DNA of 64,000 bases from NCBI RefSeq assembly GCF_963678635.1, contig NC_087070.1, forward strand, positions 19,873,318 through 19,937,317, written 5' to 3'. Position 1 is the stretch's first letter. Each line of letters starts with the position of its first letter. The translations under genes and the position numbers were made by a program. Under the pieces are notes generated by a model. The model ran no database searches, had not been told where the DNA came from, and saw nothing but the letters and a program-made list of their open reading frames with translations. Of the stretch, positions 34,801 through 46,800 are shown piece by piece. Source of the stretch: Symsagittifera roscoffensis (lineage: Eukaryota; Xenacoelomorpha; Acoela; Convolutidae).

Positions 34801-37800
34801 ACATAACGTGTTTGATTTGGTGGATTCATCAATCCGGAGGGGTCCAGGTAGCATAGTTTTTCGCAAATTTTTTCTACAAAAGCGTTTTAGATCGGGTCTT
34901 TTGCATTGAACTAGAAGAGTATAGGCCTTCTGAGCTCAGATCAATAATTTTTAGGTCGAAAGGACCAGATTTGCGGAAAAAGTTAGGCGGAACCTATAAG
35001 AGAGAAAATTTTTGAGTTTGGAAAAAAGACGTTTTGGTTAATAACTTTGGAACTACAGAGCATATCGAGTCAATCTTGGTACAATTAGATCAGAAATTAG
35101 CTGAAATTACTAGTAGGAAAGAGAATTACTCGAAAAAGCGAGCGAGAAAATTTTTTGAGATTGTTTTTAGCAAATTACACAAATCCGGAGGGGTACACCC
35201 TTCACGTTTTATAAATTTTTCTTAAAAACCCTTATACCTCTACCAAAAGTTGATAGCGATTGAACTAAGTAACTTAGGACAGTTCTAGACAAAAAGGGAG
35301 GGCTGAAGGCACAAGACAACCATAATAGAGTCGAAATTAGGCAAGTGATAAGACCCTTCACCGTTAGTGTGAATTGTCAAATAAGTGCCTTAACTTCAAT
35401 CCGGAGGGGTCTAGGAAAGGACCCTATACCCTTCCCAGTTAATTCAAACAGCATAAAAGCAACGCAGAACGTATCCGGAGGGGTATAAGCTGAGATTAAG
35501 AAAACTACGAAAAGCTACTTTGACAGAGCTAAGGGCTCCCAATCCGGAGGGGTCGAAATTTTTCAAAGTCAGAGGGGTCCGAATCCGGAGGGGTCTACTT
35601 TCCACAAAACCGGAGGGGTCCGAATCCGGAGGGGTCTTATAGTTGCTAATTCGGAGGGGTCCAAATCCGGAGGGGTCTGCTATTAACTAACTCGGAGGGG
35701 TCCCAATCCGGAGGGGTCTATATTCTGACAGTCCGGAAGGGTCCTATTTGTGCCAATCCGGAGGGGTATTATTTTATTAAGGACTTAGGTAAACGAAAGA
35801 AAGACTAAAAGCGAGAGGTATTAGGTTATTAATACACAGGCTAGGTATCAGTGACTGCACTGGTAACTTGCCTTTCAAAAAGAACCAGACTAATACAAAA
35901 CAGGTCCGAACTCGGATATTCGCGACACTAAGTCTAAATTAAAAAGAGCGTGACTCATTGGTGTGGATTGAAACATAATACGTTTTTGGGAAAAGTGACT
36001 GCCCTGAGGATTTTAGTAGGTCTAGCTCGGGCAGTCCGAAGGCAGATAGGTAACACAATACTCGGTGGGTGCAATAGACGCCCACTTGAGCAAATAACTG
36101 CCTTCAAAGTTTTGTCTGTTTTGTCTGTTGTCTGTTTAAAAGACAGGTTCGACTATTGTACTGCGACCGACTAAGAGTACAAGACATATACGTTTTTTTA
36201 TATATACATTCATATTGTGTCAATATATATTTTTTGTTTTTTGATTTTAAATCAACCTAAACTGCTTGATTGGGTAGTGAGTACACTATCTTTTAAAATT
36301 GACTGATAACATCATATTGTGCTAGTTTCCAGATCTTTGGACCGATAATCGGTCAGTGTGAATAAATTTTATACAAACTGTACTCTGACAACATACAGGG
36401 ATTCGTGGTCACTATTTAGTAGAATCTGGTGAAATTTATTGTGTTGTGTCATTATTATTGTTAATAAAACTATAAGGTCTCTAGCAATTGAGTCAAGAGT
36501 GGGCATAGGAAAGTGACAAATAAAGAATGAGTTTAGACAAGTCAAGGATACCAAAACGAGGTAATAGCTCTAGGAAATTCATACCTGAAAAGCAGAGAAA
36601 AACGATGACCGATCCTTTTGTGGATTGGATCAAGCGATCCCGGTCCGATAAGGAAGAGACGGTTTCAGGCAGAATGGTTGAAACGAGAAGTCAGAAGACC
36701 TCAGAAGAGCGAAGAGAACTGTTGGAAGTGGAGGTCAATACGGACCATACCATGAATGACAACCAGGAAGTAAATGAACTGGAAGGGAGAGGCAGAAGGC
36801 TGGCGAGTGAATCTACCCCGGTAGAACAAGGCCACGATTTTGCCACTTCCACCGGGACATTGGATCGAGAGGAGATGTCGGAACTGTCCGACATCTCAAC
36901 TGAAGTAGCGACAACTAGAAGATCTCCGACAGACAACACTATGATGGCAAGCGGAACTGGGAAGCAAATAACGTCGTCATCGTTTTCAGAAAGAATGAAG
37001 AACACCTTAGGAAACTTCTTTCCATTCAGCATGGGAGGAGGAGCAGGAAACGATGGTGAGTCCCAGGAGGATGAGGAAGATGAAGAGGAGCAAGGGGACT
37101 TTGGATCTCAGGTCAGCCTCAACAGTTCGATCCAGGAGAACGAGGCATACGTCGGAAGAGAGACTGGAACCATGGACAAATTTGGTGTAGTGACAACGAT
37201 AAGCAAAGAGGCAAACACACCAGGCCAGTCAAAAGACTTCGCGATTAGGACAAGTTCAGAGCCACAAACTGGAGAGAGTAGAACCAGAGGGCTAGGCAAC
37301 GCGTTAGCGGATCCTGAAATAGATAATGAAAAGACGTCAAGACAGAGAGTCAAGGCCCGGATCTCGACCAGCACGAAGCTACCTGGGACTGACAGGGTTA
37401 CACCGCCACTAGTGACGCCACTCGTGGATAACGGGGCAGCACTAGAGGAAGCCTTAAACAACATAGTGGGCAGTTTAGGAGAACAAAATGAACAGATGTC
37501 GATAAGGATGAGTGAACTAGAAAGAGCAGTTCACATTGAAAGAGAAAGTCTGCGGGAAGAAATAAACCGCAACAGACAAGAAGTTGGCAGAAGCGAAAAA
37601 CGCTTGAAAGAAAGAACGGACGAACATATGACGAAGAACTTGTCGCGAATGACAAGAGAGGCGGAACAGAGGGAGTTACGCTTAAGAGCCGACATGGAGA
37701 AGTTAAGAATTCAGCAAGAGCAGTCTCTTGGGTCTCTTGACACAAAGATAGACGCGATGATGGAGAGGCGAACGCAGGCTATCATGGATAGGTTGGACGG

Positions 37801-40800
37801 GCTACTAAGCAGCAAGAGTGGACCAAAAGAAGGAGAGCCGAACTCGGGAGGTCCCAGCAGGGAACCGAGGGTGAACTTCAATGAGCATCAAAGGAGGAAG
37901 ACATATGGATCCACTAGAGGCAGGGGCAGTTCATCAGGCTATGCCACAAGGGGTAATACAGCATGGGGCCCGAACAGTAGAGCAAATTCAACGGGGAACA
38001 GACAGACCTCTGACGAACGACCAACGCAAGGCACACATGCGACTGGGAGAAGTGATTCCGGCAACAGGGGGCATGCAAGCCCGAAGAGGAGTCATGCAGG
38101 TCAAGCAGGAAACGCTCATGGTGATTCGGATTGCAGGGATGCACCGCACACAGAGCCTTCGACAAGGTGTGAGGACACTCAAGCGGGACACTCAAGGGAT
38201 GCTACGGCAATGGCCACAGCATTTGAACCCCTGAACAGGTCTTTGGAGACATTCCTGACGAGGTTATCTGGAACCAATGAACGCAGTGAGAAGTCCAGAA
38301 GAGTCTTTAAGAAGCCAAGATGCTACAAGGACGAATCTGATGGCTGTATTGATACCTGGATAGAGGTAATGAAGCTGCATTTCGAGGAAGAGGACTTGTC
38401 GGAGAGACAGGAATGCAGCGCGCTCACCAGCAACTTAGAAGGGACAGCCCTGAACTGTGTCATGGCTAAGAAACAGTATCAACGTGACACTGCTGAGAAA
38501 ATCTTCGAAATCTTGTTAAACCGTTTCGGATCAGGGGTGCAGGGGCACCAGGCGATGATGCGCTTCGAGAAACGGAGGCAACGAGAAGATGAAACAATAG
38601 ACAAGTTTCTCGATGATTTGAACATCCTCTTCCACTGGCAGAGAGCAGGCTTGAAATGCAAACCATCGAAATGTGAAATCCTTAGGGATTCGATCAAGTA
38701 CCTGGGAAGAATGGTGGACCGGCATGGTGTGAGGCCAGATCCAGAAGCAGTAGAGGCTGTGCTGACATGGAAAGCTCCTAGAACGGACACACAGCTCATG
38801 AGCTTCCTAGGATTTGCCAATTACTACCGTGAATTCATTAAAGGATATGCGGACAAGGTGTATCCGATGCAGAAGCTGATGCGCAACAAAGGGAAGAAGT
38901 TCGAATGGAACGATGAGGCACAAGTTGCTTTCGAGAACATAAAGCGGGAACTGTGCGAAGCGCCAGTGCTGGGCATGCCTAGTGAAAAGGGCATGTATGT
39001 TCTCGACACAGACGCATCGGTGGTGGCCATCTCAGGAATATTGCATCAAGAGCAAGAATGGAACGGCAGCAAAGTCTTGAGTGACACAGAGATGAAATAT
39101 GGCGCACCAAAAGCAGAAATGTTTGCAGTAGTCACCTTCGTGGAGAAGTACCGTGCATACTTGGGGAGCGCTCCCTTCAAGTTACGCGTAGACAACAGAG
39201 CGTTATCCTGGTTGAAGACCTACTCGATGGATCAGAGTTATATTGGTAGATGGATAGTAAGACTGGATGGCTACCATATGATAATCGAACATAGGATGCG
39301 TGATAAACACCAGAATGCTGACAGCCTCAGTAAGAAAACTGAGTCCTATGAAAGATTGGAGCAGAAGCAGGCCAATCAGGCGGAAGTAAAGGAGGGATTC
39401 TCGTTTCTGGACAAAGAAACTTATGAAGAGCTTCCCTTAACGAGATGGTTGGATAAATCAGGACATCCAATTCCAGGGCACCCTGAGCTACCTGTAGAGA
39501 AAGCAGCTGAGATAAAGATCCTGTCTAAGGAGGACCCGGTCCCCTTGGATTTGTTGCTGCGCTCGAACCTGGTCCAGCAAGAACTCTCTCGCATGAATAT
39601 AAACAGCCTCTCATTATTGGATAAAACGGTGCAAGTCACACCACAAGTAATGCGGATGCTGGGTGGATTGTTAGAAAGAGAAGTGACCAGAGATGACCCC
39701 GAGTGGACAGCAGCAGTGGCATCGCTGACAGTCAGTGAGAAGGTGAAGATCATGCCGTCCAGACGACAACACGAAGAGAACGAGAGGGATTGTAGGACAA
39801 TAGTTCAGCAACTAGTATCCTCAATACCCCAAGAGATTTTAACCAGTACTTCTTACGGACAGAAAGGACAGGAGAGCGGCAGGCAAAAGAAAACTGTCAC
39901 CTTTGTAGACCGGGACAAAGACGGTGAAGTTGTAAAACAAAATCTGCTGCAAGACTATTTGTCCGGGGAGAAGGATGAGGAGAAAAACCAGCGATGACAA
40001 GATCAACACCCGGGACAAGTGAATTGGTCCGGGGAGTCCGAGATAGACGAGAAAATTCCTGATGAGAAACAGGACCTAGAGAACAAGGTTTTGTCCGGGG
40101 AGTTCAGATGGATGCGAAGGAAATACAGACATGATCTGGAGGAGCGTGCAGTCTCCAGCACAACACCTTCGACGGATAATGATTCCCGAAACTCAGGAAT
40201 GGATACCTATTCCGACAGGAATTCGACCTCGGGATCAGAACTGTCAGAACTAACGATACACACGCTACTAGTGGAAACTCGGGCGAGAGACCTGGACAGA
40301 GAGGTGTACCAGGATCCGGACAGCGATCGCTACCTTATACCGAGCGAAAGTGTCTTTGACAACGCAGCGGATGACTTAGAAACAATAGCAGTATCGAAAC
40401 GTTCGATGAGCTTATTGCCACAGAAAGAGGCAGTCAGGACTGATCTTCAACCGTTTCAGCAAGAAACACAACCGTTGGCGAAGATTTGGTGTGTTAAGAT
40501 GGAAGAAGACACACATCAGCCCAACGAGCTGAATAGTCAGATGAGGGTCATGAAGACGTACTTGAAGGCGAGATACAGACTCTCGGACCTTCTAAGGGCG
40601 CAGAGAAATGATCGCATGACAAGCAACCTAAAAAGGTGGATAGAAAACGGTGCACCTGACAAAGGTGACCTAGAAGAAGACAGCTATAGGATCCTGAGAC
40701 AATACTTCATGCAGAAGGAGGGGAGATTATATCTGAACAAGGACGGGATCGTGGCTTGCAGGAGAAGAGAAGAAGACAAGGTCTTATACAAATATAACGC

Positions 40801-43800
40801 GATAGTGTTGCCGCAACTCTATCAGACAGAACTATTATTCAGGTCGCATGATCAGATGGGCCATCAAGGGATCGACAAAGTGTATCAGAGGATCCTGAAG
40901 CGCTTTGAGTGGCCTGGAATGAAAAAGGCATGTGAGAAATGGGTAACAGCCTGCCTGTCATGCCAACAGGTCAAGGATCCAAGGAAGTTGCGATTTCCTT
41001 TACAGTCGATTGAGTCGTCTGAATTCAACGAGGTGGTGCAGATAGATCACCAGAAGATATGCATGACAGACAGCGGTTACAACCAAGTCTTGGTCATGAT
41101 AGATCACTTCACGAAGTATGCAGAGGCCGTGCCCTGCATAACTGCCTCGGCGGAAGAGACATGCGACCACCTGATCAATACGTGGATAGCAAGACATGGT
41201 TGTCCAATGACGTTTCAATCGGACAATGGAACGGCTTTCGTAGGCGAGCTTACGAAAGAGCTTATGAGACGGTCACAAGTCGCTCAGGCTCACTCCACAA
41301 CATACCATCCTCAGACGAATGGCTTAGTGGAAAGACAGAATAGGACGTTAGTGTCGATGCTGAGGGTATATTGTTCCAGGTACATGACCGATTGGGACAG
41401 ATACCTTCCACAGGTGATGGGAGCTTATAATAGCACGCAACACTCCACCACTGGGGTCAGTCCACACATGATGCTGACGGGACACGAGAAGTCTTTACCC
41501 TTGACATTCTTCTACCCAGAGTATGAGGGGAAGAAAACATCTCCACAGGTTTACGTGAGGGATGTGATCAGACGTCAACAGGAGTTGAACGATCTGTGTA
41601 GACGAAATACTCAGCAAGCACAGGCAAGGCAGAGGAAAAGATTCGACAAGAAAGCAGCTGGTGCAAAAGCCTACTCGGTGGGAGACTACGTATGGGTATT
41701 TCAGAACGTTATACCACCGAAAGGAACAAAGAAGCTTCTAAAAAAGTGGAGGGGACCCTTCATGATTACGGAGGTGCACCAGGAGGGACGCTTTTATAGA
41801 CTGAGCACTGGCCGGGCCGCCCACTACGAGAACATCAAGCCACACAATCCATCGACAGAAGACTGGTGTATACCTGCAGACATGGAAGAAGGGGATTATT
41901 TAATGATGGATCCTGCTTGTGAGGTCAATGAAAAGGGCACCAGGGAGAAGAACGATGGAAACGAGGTCGTAGAGGAAGGTACGGATACACCATTGGACCT
42001 GGATCCAAACGAACAGATCGAAGCGGAAGATGAAACCTTACCCTACGCAGAAGAGGATTGGCGGGATCCCGACCAGACAGAGGTTCCCAAGAACTTGGAA
42101 CCAGATCTTCCGCTCACGATTCAGACTCGTCAGAAGGACGGGACGAGACAAAGAAAGAAATACAATCCTTACGGTGACGACTTTGTAGTGGATAGGATAG
42201 ATCTAAAGAATATAGTGGAGGAAATAGTGGGTTTAGAGGAAATAACCGTGTCACAAGACATTGACATAGTCGATGATCACAACGATGAGTGGGTTGACGA
42301 CTGGTCGAAACCCGAAGTAGAATTCGACGATGAGCAACAGCAGTCAAATGAACAAGACCTGACGAACCTGCGCGTCTTAGAGTGGCTGAACGAAATGACA
42401 TCAGACCCTAAAAAGACCAACGTTACGATTCAATACGTAGATCGTGAAAGCGCGAAATACATTAAGACCGAACGAGATGATCCTTCCTGGGCTGCCCAGG
42501 AAGGACGACTACTCATTCCAGCTTCTAATCTTGACTTAATACCCGGTATGCGATCGACGGGGACGCCGATGGATATTTTTGTCCGGGGAGTGGGGGTAGG
42601 ACTTACCCACACTGAAAACTTGATAATAAAAAAATTGAGAATAGCAAGAGAAACAGGAGACTTAGAAGCAGAAACAGGTGAAGAACCTAAGAAACCTGAC
42701 ATAGGCAGGGTAGTTGAGTCATACTTTAATTTACCAAATGAATATTCTAGTAACATAATACTAACAGACAGTGATTTCATACTCACAAACAGAACATGTG
42801 CGGTAGCTATCACCGCAGACATGAGTTTTAGGACGGCGCTAGCGGCAGATTTTAAGAGGGAATATAAAAACGTGGAATTCCTTTGGAAGCAAAGACCAGG
42901 GATAGGGGGCGTAGCAGCCTTACCTCCGGCGGTGTCGCAGATACCGGGAAAGTACTTGTGCTTCTTGGTAACGAGGGCGACGGAGAAGCAGCACGTGGAC
43001 CCAGAAAACCTAGTCTTGTCTTTGACGAGGCTGAGGGACTTCCTTGTGGAAATGGACGTGAAGGAGCTTTCGCTTCCAGTTTACGATCCAAATAGAGGAA
43101 GACTGCATCCTCGGGAATTGTACGCGCTTGTACACGTGATATTCTCTGATACGAACATACAAGTATATCTACATAAGAAATATTATTTAAGTATAGGCTG
43201 AGTGATGTGCGAAAGAGTGTTAGGCCAAAGAACAAGTTGCAGGTAATATGTGATATGTGTGTTATGTTATGTTATGTTATTAAGATCATGGGTAAGTAAG
43301 CGTTAGTGACCATGAACAACTAAATGACGATCTTGGGAATAGATCCAAAGTTTGGACTGTCCAATCTTAGGTCGAATTCCAAAATTTTTGAAACCAATTG
43401 ATTTTAATAAATTTTAGGATAAATATCTTTTTATCTGAACTGTTTTAAGCAAATTTTAACGATATATGTTAAGGTGAAACTGACAAGTGTGACAGTCGTG
43501 ATTCCTTTTCTAGATCCTGATTGATCATTTAATTGCTCACTTGAGTCAAAACTTGAAATCGAAATCAAATCAAACTTGGAAAGAACAGTATGGACAATTT
43601 CAACCTGGATGAATTGATGGACCTGGCAGAGGCATATGTGGGACCGATGGTAGATGCGATCTATCGTCGGCTGATCGAACGAGACTTCGCTCTGGAGGAC
43701 CCAGAGGTGGTGATGTTGCTGACCGCCCTGATCAACATCTTGGGGCACGACAACCGTGGGGACCGCCCCACGGAAGTCCTGTTGATGGCAGCATATGGAG

Positions 43801-46800
43801 AAAGAGGAGTACTAGACCGCCCGAACATGAGAGTGATGAGGTGGAGAAACGGGGCTCTCTCAGGGAGTGACTTGGCGAATGAGCCTGGATTGGGAAGTTC
43901 TAGGACTTACCAACCAGGTGAGATGCCAATGCCCTCCAAGCCCAAACCTGGGCTGACGAGAATGCATCGGGAGAAGAACAGCGAAGCGACCTCGTCTGGT
44001 TCACCACTGAGAGCAGCTGTGCCACCAAAAAGGGCGAAAGTAACACAGAAGGTTCAGACGAACCAAACCATACAAGATCTGGACGAGATGAACGATCAAC
44101 TGAGGAGTACGAAGAAGGAGTTAGACGATATGACGAAGACCATGCTGGCGATGGAGGAAGACCGGGACATGTGGAGAAAGTTGTTTGAAGACTGCAACAA
44201 AAAACAGGGTCAAGAGATCGAACGCTTAAGGCAGGAATACAAAGAGCGATCGGAACAGGCGGCGTTGACGACGTCCATTGAGAAAGTGATACCTGCAAGG
44301 GATATTCCTCGTGGGCAGTCCCCGATGGAGCTCTTGACACCTCGAGAAATGAGTCAAACAACGGAGACACGGCTTCCAGCAGAGACGAACCGAGTAACAA
44401 TCCCGGATCCTAGTGACACCTTGGGTGATCCCGTCGTAGAACAGACAGTGAGAAAACTGATAGAGACAGCTGGACGATTGGTCGCTAACAAGAATGCACC
44501 AGGTTCCGGGGTGACTGCACCCTATGGAACGATTGACGATACGGGCAGAGTACAACTCTCCCAGACAGTAATCAGACAAGGGATGAGTAACGTGACACCA
44601 CTCATGGGGAACTCGAGAATCCCAGAGAAGAAAGTAAGGAAGATGCCAGCGAAGAAAGTGTCTCGTGTAATAGACGTGCAGAAGAATAATCAATTGAAGT
44701 ATAATTTCACGGGAGTTCCGGAGACAGATCCGAGAGCCTGCTTCAATCGAGCTACCTGAAGCCCGGCTGTGAACCTGCAGCAACCACCACTCGGGACATC
44801 TCACCTGATATTGGGAGACAGCTTAGTCAGAGTGCTGTCGAATTTGAGGACCTCATGGGTCACCACGGTGATGGCCTTTGGAGGCGCGACGATTGCCCAA
44901 TTATCGCATGGTGGAGCTGATGAATCAAGGGAAGATACCCAATGTGATGATCTTAGTTGGGACGAATGATATCTCCAGAGGATCAGATGAGCAGGAAGCA
45001 CTGTGGGAATCAATGATGGTGTGTTTGTTTACTACTCTCTGGCAGAAGTTCAGTTGCGCGGTACTGACCGTTTGCACGGTGCCAATGAACGCAAGAAGCC
45101 TGACAGCATCAGGAAGAAGGCACAACGAGGGAGTCATGAGATGGAACAACATCTTGAGAAACCTAGCAAATCGAAATGCCGGAAGAATGATCCTCATGGA
45201 CATTGAACATGAATTGAGAGCCATGGATCAAGCCAGACTGACCACAGATGGCATCCACTTCGACAGTGTCGAAGGACAAGCTTGGTTGAATCGAGTCTTC
45301 CAAGAACGGTTGGATGAGCTGGAAGCAGAACTCTTTGACACAGGAGTGCTGAAGGAAGAGGGAACGGTGAGTGATACGGTGATCACCACCTTTGTGCCTC
45401 CTAACCTGGAAACACGCTTGGGTACGGTCCCGGCCGTCACAAATTACCGGCAACAAAGCTCCGGTGAACCAGGTCGAAGAACAGACGTACAAGATCGGTT
45501 GGGAGAAGCACCGATGAGGAGGACAATTCATCCTAGGAAAAGGATAGGACCTGTCAACCAACCAATCGAGGAAGTAGCAGGCACATCCAGATCGGACACT
45601 AGATCGGAGACGACGAGTACCAGTCGAGAGGAGAGACCGAGCAGAGGCTCATTGATGTGGTCGCGATCCATACCGTCTCCTTGGCATATATACAAAGACG
45701 AACTAATGAAGCTGGACCTACAGAGAGTGAGCTTCATCGAAGATGCAAGGAGGATGCTGAATGGAGCGACGCTATCCGTCAGCAGATTGTACTCGATAAC
45801 CGGCGTAGACTGGTTGATAGCCGCTAGCATAAATTTCAGCTCCACGACGGCCTTGAGATTTGCCGACTTGGAGGGACTGCCCTCCAACAACACAATAGGA
45901 CCTGTGAATGCAAGACCGTTGCAAGATGTGAGATTGAACCATGATGAGAGGAATCGTGAAGAAAGGCCAGGAAGATTCCTGACGGCGAGAGCGCCGATTG
46001 GTCAACACGTGAAGATATTTAGGCAATTGACGACACCACCTGGTCATGTGAAGGAGAGGGTGTACCCAAAACTACTGAACCAAGATGGTGATGCCCAGAG
46101 ATATGGCGGATTGACAGCGATAAAGAAAGATGAGACCATCTTCGCCGCCTACGACAAAGCAGAGATGAGAAAGGCCAAAATCATGGTAGTAGCGAATTCA
46201 GAGTTCGTGTACACCTCTAAGTCTTTGTTTTGGCCGGACGTCATAATGCTGGCCGCAGTTGACCTAGACCTATTGCAATCAGTGTCATTGGCTATAGGGG
46301 TACAAAGGCAGACAGAAATGAACCCGATAACGATTGTGTTTGCTGGCATCAATGACCATCTGCACAGTAGAGGTTTTCTGAGCAGGCTCAGAGATTCTGC
46401 AACAGCAGAAAACGCAGTATGGCCAGCGATAAAAAACATCCTGGAGTCGATGGGTGAAGTGGTAGACGCGACAAAGGAGGGATCATTCAATAAAGTGACG
46501 TTGAGAGTAGTATTTGCGTTGTCTCCGGGATATGCACATCTCCCGGATGGACTGAAATTTGTGTATGCAATGGTAGCCTTACTTTCGGAGGGAAAATATG
46601 ATGTGATCATATCAGCCCCGAATCGCATGATAGAAATGGAGAACCTGAGGCCACTTAAGGCTGAACTGCCTGCAGTATGGTCAGATATCTCAAACGCGAT
46701 GAGAGGGTTCAAGGACCACGCGCTACACATGTTGGTGTTGGACGAAGTGCTGGGGTTAGAACTGTCCAACTTCAGTCGGCAACTCAAACTGAAACCAGGA

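Larger units (their letters stand above)
33535..36526 (+). other. Long 5' leader of the giant element
   Basis: Three kilobases between the 5' LTR and the first long ORF, with no long reading frame. It holds a possible primer-binding site, about 18 copies of the CCGGAGGGGT motif, several inverted forms (CCTTCCGGATT, GACCCTTCACC) and an AT-rich tract at 36190-36250. Unusually long for a Ty3/gypsy leader. Confidence 0.8.

Noticed and set aside
35540-35770. CRISPR array from regularly repeated CCGGAGGGGT
   Set aside because: The repeats are 10-14 bases with short AT-rich spacers in a eukaryotic retroelement leader; no cas genes and no CRISPR-like repeat length.
36691-39753. Long minus-strand ORFs opposite the element's ORF1, and similar ones opposite ORF3 and ORF4
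   Set aside because: They mirror purine-rich sense codons, have Ser/Leu/Pro-rich low-complexity translations and no domain; they are shadows of the real ORFs.
39995-44759. Idea that TGA is a sense codon in this genome, given two TGAs inside continuous frames of the element
   Set aside because: GAK, CAND1 and several element ORFs end at TGA at the expected place, and conserved host proteins show no internal TGA.
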